A DNA stretch of 10,609 nt from Phycisphaeraceae bacterium (GTDB lineage: Bacteria; Planctomycetota; Phycisphaerae; Phycisphaerales; Phycisphaeraceae), in the NCBI GenBank assembly GCA_020850375.1, contig JADZET010000002.1, positions 1-10,609 on the forward strand, in the 5' to 3' direction. How positions within the stretch are numbered: position 1 is the stretch's first letter; each line of letters opens with the position of its first letter. The notes beneath the pieces were generated by a model. That model was not told the DNA's origin. It ran no database searches and worked only from the letters and a program-made list of their open reading frames with translations. A program made the translations under genes and the position numbers. This document shows positions 1 through 5,929 of this stretch, piece by piece.

Positions 1-13
1 TCAGACAGCAACC

Positions 14-880
14 ATGAGCACGCCGGCGGACAAGTCGAGCACCTGCCAAACCCTGGCGCCCTGGGCGATTATTCTGGCGGCGGGCAAGGGCAAGCGCATG
101 GGCGGGGGGGACCTGCCCAAGGTGCTCTACCCGGTGGCGGATGAGCCGATGGTCCGCTGGGTGGTGCGGGCCTGCCGGGAGGCGGGGGTCGAGACGTGCG
201 TCGTGGTGATCGGACACAAGGGAGAGATGGTCAAGCAAGCCCTGGCCCCGGAGCCAGGGTGTGTTTTTGTCGAGCAGACGCAGTTGCTCGGGACCGGGCA
301 CGCTGCGCGGATGGCGGAGCCGCTGTTCGCGGGCAAGCCGGCGCGCGAGGTGTTCGTGCTGGCCGGGGATGGGCCGCTGATCCGGGCCCGGACGCTGCGG
401 ACGATCCTGGAGGTGCACCGCAATCGCCGCGCGGCCGCCACGCTGGCGTCGTCGGTCATCGAGAATCCCACGGGGTACGGCCGGGTCGTGCGCCACGCCG
501 ACGGGAGCTTCAAGGCCATCGTCGAGCAGAAGGACGCGACGCCGGAAGAGCTGGCCATCCGGGAGGTCTTCCCCAGCTACGCATGCTTCGACAGCGGCGC
601 GCTCTTCGAGTCGTTGGCGAGGGTCGGCAACACCAACCAGTCGGGGGAGTATTACCTGACCGACGTGCCGGCGATCCTCTGCCGTGAGGGCCGGCGGGTC
701 GAGGTGATCGAGTCCGTGCCGGCCGAGGACGTGCTGAGCATCAACACGCCCGAGCAGTTGGCGGAAGTCGACGCGATCTTCCGCAGACGCCTGGCCACGC
801 CCGCCCCCGGAACCCCCGGAAGCCCCGGAAGTGTTTCAAAGCGCAACGAACCCCTGTGCCAGACGAAAGGTGCTCCATGA
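14..880 (+). CDS. glmU: GlmU-like nucleotidyltransferase (uridyltransferase domain only)
   Basis: This 288-residue protein matches the N-terminal pyrophosphorylase domain of GlmU, which makes UDP-GlcNAc from UTP and GlcNAc-1-phosphate for peptidoglycan and LPS precursors. Visible motifs are LAAGKGKRM (21-29), LPKVL with K35, LGTGHA (92-97), GDGPL with putative Mg ligand D119, GYGRVVR (154-160), VEQKDA with E171, GEYYLTD (211-217) and SINT with putative Mg ligand N244. The C-terminal left-handed beta-helix acetyltransferase half of full GlmU (about 455 residues) is absent, so at most the uridylyl-transfer step is encoded. Two positions that contact substrate in E. coli GlmU appear changed: Gln76 aligns with L91 and Asn169 with F186. 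The tail TPAPGTPGSPGS is encoded by a 9-bp repeat. The stop codon overlaps the prs start (ATGA). The ATG at 14 lacks a clear Shine-Dalgarno and the frame is open to the window edge, so a start further upstream is possible. The fold is certain; the exact sugar substrate is not. Confidence 0.88.
   Translation: MSTPADKSSTCQTLAPWAIILAAGKGKRMGGGDLPKVLYPVADEPMVRWVVRACREAGVETCVVVIGHKGEMVKQALAPEPGCVFVEQTQLLGTGHAARMAEPLFAGKPAREVFVLAGDGPLIRARTLRTILEVHRNRRAAATLASSVIENPTGYGRVVRHADGSFKAIVEQKDATPEELAIREVFPSYACFDSGALFESLARVGNTNQSGEYYLTDVPAILCREGRRVEVIESVPAEDVLSINTPEQLAEVDAIFRRRLATPAPGTPGSPGSVSKRNEPLCQTKGAP
804..830 (+). repeat. 9-bp tandem repeat, three units, in the glmU-like 3' end
   Basis: Three consecutive 9-mers are present: cccccggaa, cccccggaa, gccccggaa. 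They lie in frame near the 3' end of the nucleotidyltransferase gene and encode the Pro-Gly-Thr/Ser tail, well after the last conserved domain residue. A 9-bp unit keeps the frame, so changes in copy number would only lengthen or shorten the tail. The same unit recurs at 1964-1990 and 5941-5967. Confidence 0.85.
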
Positions 881-1929
881 GCCGCAGCGACCTTGACGGT
901 CTTCGGATCTTCTGCGGTCGGGCCAGCAGCGGTCTGACCGAGCAGATCTGCCGTTACCTGGACATCCCGCTGGGGCAGGGTCATTCGACCGTCTTCCCCG
1001 ACGGCGAGATCATGGTCAAGGTCGAGGAGGACGTCCGCGGGCGGGACTGCTACATCGTCCAGAGCACCTGCCATCCGGTGAACAACAACCTGATGGAGCT
1101 CTTGATCTACATCGACTGCCTCAAGCGCGCCAGCGCCGCCCGCGTGACGGCCGTGCTGCCCTACTTCGGCTATGCCCGGCAGGACCGCAAGGACGAGGGG
1201 CGCGTGCCGATCACGGCCAAGCTGGTGGCGAACATGCTCACGACGGCGGGGGCGAGCCGGGTGCTGGCGATGGACCTGCACGCCGAGCAGATCCAGGGCT
1301 TCTTCGACGTGCCGGTGGATCACCTGCACGCGGCGCCGGTGGTGGTGAAATATTTCGAGAGCATCCGCGAGGAGCTCGGGGACATCGTGCTGGTCAGCCC
1401 GGACGTGGGCAACGTCAAGACGGCCAATCGTTATGCGACGTGGCTGGGCGGGGACCTGGCGATCATCGACAAGCGGCGCGTCTCGGGCAGTCAGGTGGTC
1501 TCGGCCAACCTGATCGGCGAGGTGAAGAACCGCACGGTGCTGATGGTCGACGACATGATCTCGACCGGCGGGACGATCTGCGAGGCGGCCAAGCTGGTGA
1601 TGGCCCACGGGGCCCGGGACGTGATCGCCGCGGCGACCCACCCGGTGCTGGTGGGGCTGGCCATGGAGCGGCTGGCCGAGGCGCCGATCAGCCGGGTGGT
1701 CGTCTGCGACACGATCCCGACCCACCCGCGATGTAAACCCATTGAGAATAAGCTTGTAGAGCTCAGCGTGGCCGAATTGCTCGGGGAGGCGATCCACCGG
1801 ATCCACCACAACCGGTCGGTCTCGAGCCTCTTCCAACTCAACGACCCTCGGCGCAAGGACTCCCCGCCCGTCAACGGCGTCGCCGGGTTGCCGGGGTCGG
1901 GGGTGAAGCCCTCAGCGGCAATCGGTTGA
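877..1929 (+). CDS. prs: ribose-phosphate pyrophosphokinase (PRPP synthetase)
   Basis: The product transfers pyrophosphate from ATP to ribose 5-phosphate, giving PRPP for purine, pyrimidine, histidine, tryptophan and NAD synthesis in the cytoplasm. The 350-residue protein has the class I signatures: FPDGE (40-44, ATP site), YARQDRK (99-105), MDLHA with catalytic-loop H135, SPDVGN (174-179), the KRR flexible loop (199-201) and the PRPP-binding loop VDDMISTGGT (224-233). Two motifs depart from the common form. SPDxGG followed by basic residues is SPDVGNVKTAN here, and DDMIDTGGT has Ser in place of the second Asp. About 30 residues after SVSSLF (315-319) form a Pro/Gly-rich tail beyond the usual end. 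I chose the ATG at 877 because it follows AAAGG (866-870) by 6 nt and overlaps the upstream stop by 4 nt, which suggests translational coupling. A GTG at 856 is possible but has no comparable ribosome binding site. Confidence 0.95.
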   Translation: MSRSDLDGLRIFCGRASSGLTEQICRYLDIPLGQGHSTVFPDGEIMVKVEEDVRGRDCYIVQSTCHPVNNNLMELLIYIDCLKRASAARVTAVLPYFGYARQDRKDEGRVPITAKLVANMLTTAGASRVLAMDLHAEQIQGFFDVPVDHLHAAPVVVKYFESIREELGDIVLVSPDVGNVKTANRYATWLGGDLAIIDKRRVSGSQVVSANLIGEVKNRTVLMVDDMISTGGTICEAAKLVMAHGARDVIAAATHPVLVGLAMERLAEAPISRVVVCDTIPTHPRCKPIENKLVELSVAELLGEAIHRIHHNRSVSSLFQLNDPRRKDSPPVNGVAGLPGSGVKPSAAIG

Positions 1930-1932
1930 CGT

Positions 1933-1941
1933 TGGTATACT
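1933..1941 (+). promoter_or_regulatory. candidate extended -10 promoter for rplY
   Basis: The prs-rplY spacer contains TGGTATACT, a TGn-extended -10 element with TATACT at 1936-1941. No good -35 lies 16-18 nt upstream, as is usual for extended -10 promoters. Initiation would fall near 1948, leaving a leader of about 52 nt that includes the 9-bp repeat array. GGTATACTGCT here resembles GGTATGCTGCT ahead of pth. This is based on motif match only. Confidence 0.4.
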
Positions 1942-1963
1942 GCTTCGCCTTTAGACCGCCCCT

Positions 1964-1990
1964 GCCCCGGAACCCCCGGAGCCCCCGGAG
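1964..1990 (+). repeat. 9-bp tandem repeat, three units, upstream of rplY (includes its Shine-Dalgarno)
   Basis: Three 9-mers, gccccggaa, cccccggag and cccccggag, fill part of the 70-nt spacer between prs and rplY. The final GGAG (1987-1990) sits 9 nt before the rplY ATG at 2000 and is the only good Shine-Dalgarno candidate there. The repeat therefore seems to have been adopted as the ribosome binding site. The orientation is the same as at 804 and 5941. Confidence 0.85.
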
Positions 1991-1999
1991 AATCGTTCG

Positions 2000-2668
2000 A
2001 TGGCCACTCAGTTCCCCATCCTCCAGGCTGAGAAGCGCAGCGCGCTCGGCAGCCGTTTCGTCAGCCGCCTCCGCCAGCAGGGCAAGCTTCCGGCCGTGAT
2101 CTACGGCCACAAGCAGGACCCGCTGACGATCAGCCTCGATCCCAAGGCGACGAGCCTGCTGCTCCGCCAGCACGCCCACATCGTCGAGGTGCAACACGAC
2201 GGCGAATCCGAGCCGTGCCTGTTCAAGGAGGTGCAGTGGGACCACCTCGGCTCGACGATGATCCACGTCGACTTCGCGCGGGTGGACCTGACGGAGGAGA
2301 TCACCGTCGAGATCGGCATCCGCCTGGTCGGCGAGCCGGCGGGGCTGAAGGAAGAGGGCGCGTTCCTCGAGCAGCAGTTGACCGAGCTCGAGATCAAGTG
2401 CCTGGCCGTGAACATCCCGGCGGAGATTGTGGCCAAGGTCGATCACCTCAACGTCGACGACGTGCTCGAGGTCAAGGACCTGATCCTGCCCGAGGGCGTC
2501 AAGGCCGTGACCGATCCGGAGAAGATCGTCGCGGCGGTGCACATCGCCAAGGCCCTGGAGGAAGAGCCCGCGGCCGCCCCGGCCGAGGGCACTGCCGCCG
2601 AGCCCGAGGTCATCGGCAAGAAGGAAGAGGGCGAAGAGGGCGAGGCCGCCGCGGAAGAGAAGAAGTAA
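2000..2668 (+). CDS. rplY: 50S ribosomal protein L25, general-stress (CTC/TL5) form
   Basis: L25 binds 5S rRNA in the central protuberance of the 50S subunit. This 222-residue protein is the two-domain CTC/TL5 type rather than the short E. coli form. The N-terminal 5S-binding domain (about 1-93) includes LRQQGKLPAVIYG (24-36) and the end of the fold at MIHVDFARVD (87-96). A C-terminal beta domain follows (about 97-185, ITVEIGIRLVGEPAG through LPEGVKAVTDPEKIVAAV). The last 35 or so residues are a low-complexity Glu/Ala tail with a Lys-Lys end, probably disordered. The ATG at 2000 has GGAG 9 nt upstream, supplied by the repeat array. The gene follows prs, as ctc does in Bacillus. An extended -10 element in the spacer suggests some independent transcription, and a strong terminator follows. 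Confidence 0.95.
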   Translation: MATQFPILQAEKRSALGSRFVSRLRQQGKLPAVIYGHKQDPLTISLDPKATSLLLRQHAHIVEVQHDGESEPCLFKEVQWDHLGSTMIHVDFARVDLTEEITVEIGIRLVGEPAGLKEEGAFLEQQLTELEIKCLAVNIPAEIVAKVDHLNVDDVLEVKDLILPEGVKAVTDPEKIVAAVHIAKALEEEPAAAPAEGTAAEPEVIGKKEEGEEGEAAAEEKK

Positions 2669-2704
2669 GTCCTTCCCCCCTGCCATGTTTTTCACCATAC
2701 ACAC

Positions 2705-2736
2705 AACCCGGCGCCCCTGGCTCCGGGTTTTTCTTT
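2705..2736 (+). terminator. Rho-independent terminator after rplY
   Basis: AACCCGG (2705-2711) pairs perfectly with CCGGGTT (2723-2729). Inside that, after a one-base mismatch on each side, GCC pairs with GGC around a CCT loop. A T-rich tract (TTTTT C TTT, 2728-2736) follows at once. It lies 37 nt after the rplY stop and 61 nt before the pth ATG, so it should end the glmU-prs-rplY transcript. Confidence 0.85.
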
Positions 2737-2761
2737 GGGCCCATCGGGGCGGCGGCGAGGG

Positions 2762-2767
2762 TATGCT
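2762..2767 (+). promoter_or_regulatory. candidate -10 element for pth
   Basis: TATGCT lies downstream of the rplY terminator and 29 nt before the pth ATG. The surrounding GGTATGCTGCT differs at one position from GGTATACTGCT ahead of rplY. No clear -35 is visible. The need for a promoter after the terminator supports it; the sequence match alone is weak. Confidence 0.3.
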
Positions 2768-2796
2768 GCTGGCTGGATGAGGACCGGAGTCTGGAC

Positions 2797-3372
2797 ATGC
2801 GTCTGATCGTCGGCCTGGGCAACCCCGGGCCCGAATACAACCAGACCCGCCACAACGCGGGGTTCATGGCGCTCGACCGCCTGGCCCAGCGGCACAACCT
2901 GCTGGCGGGCCAGCGGCCGAGGCTGCGCTTCCACGCCGCGGCGATCGAGGGAAGCATCGGCGGGCAGAAGTGCCTGCTGCTCGAGCCGCAGACCTACATG
3001 AACCGTAGCGGGCTGTGCGTGCAGGAGGCGGCGGCGTTCTACAAGATCCCGGCGCAGGAGCTCCTGGTGGTGGTCGACGACGTGGCGCTGCCGGCGGGGA
3101 AGCTGCGTCTGCGGGCCGGGGGCAGCGACGGCGGGCACAACGGCCTGGCGGACATCGAACGGGCCCTGGGCACGGCGGAGTACCCGCGTCTGCGCGTCGG
3201 TATTGATCCCCCCGGGAGGGTCCCGCAGGCGGACTACGTGCTGTCGCGTTTCACGCCCGAGCAGATGGCGCAGGTCACGCCGGCGCTCGAGACGGCGTGC
3301 GACGTGATCGAGTGCTGGGTGCGCGAGGGGATCGCGACGGCGATGAACCGCTTCAACGGGGGCGAGGCCTGA
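2797..3372 (+). CDS. pth: peptidyl-tRNA hydrolase
   Basis: Pth cleaves the ester bond of peptidyl-tRNAs that drop off ribosomes, recycling tRNA in the cytoplasm. The 191-residue length is normal for the bacterial family. The active-site elements are all present: GLGNPG with N9, TRHNAG with catalytic H19, PQTYMNRSG with N69, VVDDVALPAGK with D94, and GGHNG with N115. These correspond to N10, H20, N68, D93 and N114 of the E. coli enzyme. The C-terminal lid includes YVLSRFTPEQ (147-156). The ATG at 2797 has GGAG (2786-2789) 7 nt upstream. The position after rplY matches the Bacillus gene order, but a terminator separates them, so pth is probably transcribed on its own. Its stop lies 14 nt from that of the convergent ptsN gene, with no room for a separate terminator. 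Confidence 0.96.
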   Translation: MRLIVGLGNPGPEYNQTRHNAGFMALDRLAQRHNLLAGQRPRLRFHAAAIEGSIGGQKCLLLEPQTYMNRSGLCVQEAAAFYKIPAQELLVVVDDVALPAGKLRLRAGGSDGGHNGLADIERALGTAEYPRLRVGIDPPGRVPQADYVLSRFTPEQMAQVTPALETACDVIECWVREGIATAMNRFNGGEA

Positions 3373-3386
3373 GCGTGAACGCGGGG

Positions 3387-3863
3387 TCAGACGCCCGGTC
3401 GGGCGGGCTGGGCTTCCTGCCGGGTGATGGCGTCGTAGAGGGCCTCGGCGCTGGCGGCGTTGCGGATGCTCAGACGGAAGGCGGGGTCCGTCAGCAGCCG
3501 GCTGATGGCGGCCAGGGCCTGGATGTGCGGTCCGGTCTGGTCCATGGGGCTGGCCAGCAGGAAGATCAGCTCGACGGGGCGCTTGTCGATGGCGTCGAAC
3601 TCGATGGGCGTGGCGGCCTTGCCGACGGCCATGATCAGTCGCTTGCAGCCGGCGGCCTTGCCGTGGGGGATGGCCACGCCGTTGCCGATGCCGGTGGTGC
3701 GCGTCTGCTCGCGCTGCCAGATGGCGGCCTTGAGCGGGGCGGGGTCCTCGATGCCGTTCTGCTGACAGAGCAGCTCGGCGAGCTCGAAGACGGCGGCCTG
3801 CTTCTGCGTGGCGGCCAGGGGCACCTTGACGCAACCGGGTTGGAGAATGTCTTTCAGACGCAT
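3387..3863 (-). CDS. ptsN: PTS EIIA component, PTS-Ntr type
   Basis: This 158-residue protein is a single EIIA type-2 (fructose/mannitol/Ntr) domain. The phosphorylatable histidine is H67 in TGIGNGVAIPHGK (57-69). The stretch TPIEFDAIDKRPVELIF (85-101) followed by PMDQTGPH (106-113) closely follows E. coli PtsN. No EIIB or EIIC sugar-permease domain is attached or adjacent, which fits a regulatory rather than transport role. In the PTS-Ntr, EIIA receives phosphate through EI-Ntr and NPr and modulates potassium transport and stress responses. No partner gene is visible here, so that role is by family only. The start is the ATG at 3863, the first Met before MRLKDIL, where PtsN proteins normally begin. 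The frame stays open upstream, but that part has no family resemblance. The Shine-Dalgarno is weak (GAG about 8 nt upstream). Confidence 0.93.
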   Translation of the reverse strand: MRLKDILQPGCVKVPLAATQKQAAVFELAELLCQQNGIEDPAPLKAAIWQREQTRTTGIGNGVAIPHGKAAGCKRLIMAVGKAATPIEFDAIDKRPVELIFLLASPMDQTGPHIQALAAISRLLTDPAFRLSIRNAASAEALYDAITRQEAQPARPGV

Positions 3864-3897
3864 CGGATCGTCTCGTGGTAAACAACCTGCCTGGGCT

Positions 3898-3903
3898 AGT
3901 ATC
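3898..3903 (-). promoter_or_regulatory. candidate -10 element for ptsN
   Basis: On the - strand GATACT lies 34 nt before the ptsN ATG, resembling the TATACT and TATGCT elements ahead of rplY and pth. There is no convincing -35. The spacing would give a leader of roughly 28 nt, similar to pth. Weak evidence. Confidence 0.22.
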
Positions 3904-4103
3904 GGCTTGCACCCCAGGCTGCCCCGGCCATGCGGTCCATCGCGCAGCCGTCCTCCCGGACAAGGGCAGAAGGCGAAGCATACATCCTGGGCCAAGGTGG
4001 GGCAAACGTCGGAGAAAACGGTGGATACCTACGAACGCCGCAACTCGGTACCCTGACGGCAGGTTAGAACTTCCGACCCGGTTGGACCGTAGGCTAGGGG
4101 AAC

Positions 4104-4125
4104 GCCCGGCCGCCAAGCCCCGGGC
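4104..4125 (+). promoter_or_regulatory. GC hairpin in the leader of the ABC operon
   Basis: GCCCGG (4104-4109) pairs with CCGGGC (4120-4125) around a 10-nt loop. The hairpin ends 5 nt before GAGGA (4131-4135), the putative Shine-Dalgarno of the ATPase gene. There is no T-tract, so it is not a terminator. It could affect ribosome access or be a chance structure in GC-rich DNA. Confidence 0.3.
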
Positions 4126-4145
4126 AGCAAGAGGACCCACCGCTC

Positions 4146-5111
4146 ATGATTCACGTCCAGGACCTGGTCAAACGCTATGGGCCGAACCTTGCCGTCGATC
4201 GCGTCAGTTTCGAGGTCCCGCAGGGACAGATCGTCGGCTTCCTCGGCCCTAACGGCGCGGGCAAGACCACGACGATGCGCATCCTCACGGGGTACCTGCC
4301 GCCGACCTCCGGAGGGATTCAGATCGCCGGGTTCGATGTGCTGCGGCAGTCGCTGGCGGCCCGGCAGAAGATCGGCTACCTGCCCGAGCACACGCCGCTC
4401 TACCCGGAGATGCGCGTGGACGAGTACCTGGACTTCCGGGGGCGGCTGCACGGGATGGGCCGCAAGCACCGGCGGGGACGGATCAACGTGGTGGTCGACC
4501 GCTGCGGGCTGATGCCCGTGCGACGGCGGCAGATCGGGCGGCTGTCGCGCGGGAACCGGCAGCGCGTGGGCATCGCCCAGGCGCTGCTGCACGAGCCGCC
4601 GGTCCTGATCCTCGACGAACCGACGGCGGGGCTGGACCCGCACCAGGTCACGGCCATCCGTCAGCTCTTCGCGGAGCTGCGCGGCGAGCACACCATCCTG
4701 CTCTCGACGCACATCCTGCCCGAGGTCGAGAAGAACGCCGACCGGGTGATCATCCTCGCCGGCGGGCGGATCGTGGCCGACGGCACCCCCGGAAGTCTGC
4801 GAGAACAGGTGGGCAAGGGAGCGAAGGTGCGGATTGAGGCCCGGGCACCGCTCGCGCAGGTGCGCCGGGCCCTGGAGGACCTGCCGCAGGCCGAGTCGGT
4901 GGCGGCGGCTGAGACCGACGGGTGGTGCGAGGCGATCGTGACGCCGAAGCCGGGGGCCGACGGGCTGCGCGAGGCGGTGGGTCGCGCGGCGGCTTCGAAC
5001 AGTTGGACGATCCGGCAGCTCAGCCTTGAGCGGGCCAGCCTCGAGGCGTTCTTCATCCAGATCACCGCCGCCCAGCACCAGGCGCCCGCGGCTGTCGAGT
5101 CCGCGGCGTAA
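4146..5111 (+). CDS. ABC transporter ATP-binding protein, GldA-like
   Basis: This is the cytoplasmic ATPase that powers the adjacent permease. The 321-residue protein has all nucleotide-binding elements: Walker A GPNGAGKTT (34-42), a Q-loop region GYLPEHTPLYPEM (77-89) with Glu in place of Gln, signature LSRGNRQRVG (133-142), Walker B LILDEPTAGLDP (154-165) and the H-loop STH (187-189). The YLPEHTPLY motif is typical of the GldA / ABC-2 exporter group. Residues 225-305 form the accessory C-terminal domain common in that group, ending in an Ala-rich tail. GAGGA lies 10 nt before the ATG at 4146. It is the first gene of a cassette with an ABC-2 permease, a GldG-like protein and a DUF4340 protein. 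In Bacteroidetes the GldA-GldF-GldG set is linked to gliding. In other phyla its cargo is unknown, so I assign no substrate. Confidence 0.93.
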   Translation: MIHVQDLVKRYGPNLAVDRVSFEVPQGQIVGFLGPNGAGKTTTMRILTGYLPPTSGGIQIAGFDVLRQSLAARQKIGYLPEHTPLYPEMRVDEYLDFRGRLHGMGRKHRRGRINVVVDRCGLMPVRRRQIGRLSRGNRQRVGIAQALLHEPPVLILDEPTAGLDPHQVTAIRQLFAELRGEHTILLSTHILPEVEKNADRVIILAGGRIVADGTPGSLREQVGKGAKVRIEARAPLAQVRRALEDLPQAESVAAAETDGWCEAIVTPKPGADGLREAVGRAAASNSWTIRQLSLERASLEAFFIQITAAQHQAPAAVESAA

Positions 5112-5140
5112 TTCGATCAAATAACCACGGAATCCTCCGC

Positions 5141-5863
5141 ATGGACCGCACACTGACCATCGCCAAGCGTGAACTGACGAGCCTGTTCTACTCGCCCGTG
5201 GCCTATGTCGTGCTGGCGCTGTTCGCGCTGGGCACGGGGCTGATCTTCCTGGGGCTGGAGTTCGCCCCGGGGGAGGAGGCGACGCTCCGGACGACGTTCA
5301 ACTACGTCGTGGGTTTCCTGGTCTTCCTGGTGCCGGCGATCTCGATGCGGCTGCTCAGCGAGGAGTATCGGGCGGGGTCGATCGAGACCTTGATGACCTC
5401 GCCGGTCAGCGACGGGCAGGTGATCGTGGGCAAGTGGCTCGGCGCGATGGGCTTCTACCTCGCCCTGCTCTCGCCGATGCTGGTGTTCACGGGGCTGCTC
5501 GAGGTTTTCGGCCGGCCGGACTATGGGCCGATCGCGGCGGGGTTCCTGGGGCTGCTGCTCGTCGGCGGGCTGTACCTGGCCATCGGGGCCTTCGCGTCGT
5601 CGGTGACCGAGAGTCAGATCATCGCCTTCCTGCTGACGGTCTTCATCATCGCGGTGTTCACGTTCCTGCTGAGCAGCCTGCCCTACGCCCAGTTCGTCAG
5701 CCCCGCGTGGCGCAGCGGTCTGTTCTATGCCGGGGTGTACCGGCACTTCCAGGACTTCGGCAAGGGGGTGATCCAACTCGGCGGGCTGGTCTACTTCATC
5801 AGCGGGATCGGGTTCTTCCTTTTCCTGGCCACGCTGATGCTCGAGAGCCGCCGCTGGCGCTAA
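5141..5863 (+). CDS. ABC-2 family permease, GldF-like
   Basis: This inner-membrane permease partners the preceding ATPase. The 240-residue protein shows about six hydrophobic helices, near residues 19-39, 55-75, 101-121, 130-152, 158-180 and 211-233. After helix two comes the family motif ISMRLLSEEYRAGSIETL (67-84), then SPVSDGQVIVGKWLG (87-101). This closely resembles GldF-type ABC-2 permeases and probably forms the coupling contact with the ATPase. The ATG at 5141 lies 29 nt after the ATPase stop, with only a weak GGA 9 nt upstream, so translation may depend partly on coupling. The size is normal for the short single-unit GldF type; the functional transporter would need a dimer. The substrate is unknown. 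Confidence 0.92.
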   Translation: MDRTLTIAKRELTSLFYSPVAYVVLALFALGTGLIFLGLEFAPGEEATLRTTFNYVVGFLVFLVPAISMRLLSEEYRAGSIETLMTSPVSDGQVIVGKWLGAMGFYLALLSPMLVFTGLLEVFGRPDYGPIAAGFLGLLLVGGLYLAIGAFASSVTESQIIAFLLTVFIIAVFTFLLSSLPYAQFVSPAWRSGLFYAGVYRHFQDFGKGVIQLGGLVYFISGIGFFLFLATLMLESRRWR

Positions 5864-5929
5864 CCCCCCGCCCCCCCGGAAGTGGACACCGGTTCACTCA
5901 GCCTCCTGCCTGATCGGGATGATTCATCC

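Larger units (their letters stand above)
3864..4145. other. divergent intergenic region between ptsN and the ABC cassette
   Basis: This 282-nt spacer must hold the promoters for ptsN (-) and the ABC operon (+). I see a candidate -10 for ptsN at 3898-3903, an inverted repeat CGGT-tgg-ACCG at 4079-4089 that could be a small operator, and a 6-bp GC hairpin at 4104-4125 just before the ATPase ribosome binding site. It also holds a 45-codon + strand ORF (3930-4067) with no good Shine-Dalgarno. I recognise no tRNA or known riboswitch. Confidence 0.5.

Noticed and set aside
652..1836. Long - strand ORF (394 codons) opposite the glmU-like and prs genes
   Set aside because: It is Arg/His/Asp-rich with no recognisable motif and lies entirely opposite two well-supported genes. 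Long antisense frames are expected in GC-rich DNA with strong third-position G+C.
1926..1941. TTGACG as a -35 box for TATACT ahead of rplY
   Set aside because: Only 4 nt separate TTGACG (1926-1931) from TATACT (1936-1941), far short of the 16-18 nt needed.
3985..4060. Possible c-di-GMP-type riboswitch (GGGGCAAACG followed by a GGAGAAAACGG stretch)
   Set aside because: Only a short GGCAAA match is present. The GAAA tetraloop receptor, the second hairpin and the closing stem of the GEMM consensus could not be found.
4035..4100. tRNA-like T-arm sequence (GGTTAGAACTTCC) in the spacer
   Set aside because: The flanking bases do not form a 5-bp T-stem, the loop does not fit TTCRANY on either strand, and no acceptor or anticodon arm can be drawn.
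2692..4140. Long - strand ORF (482 codons) covering pth and ptsN
   Set aside because: It overlaps pth on the other strand and ptsN in another frame on the same strand, has low-complexity Arg/Pro composition and matches no family.
4786..4796. Single CCCCCGGAAGT unit in the ATPase gene
   Set aside because: One unit only, encoding the DGTPGSL segment that is commonly conserved in ABC ATPases. Coincidence is enough to explain it.
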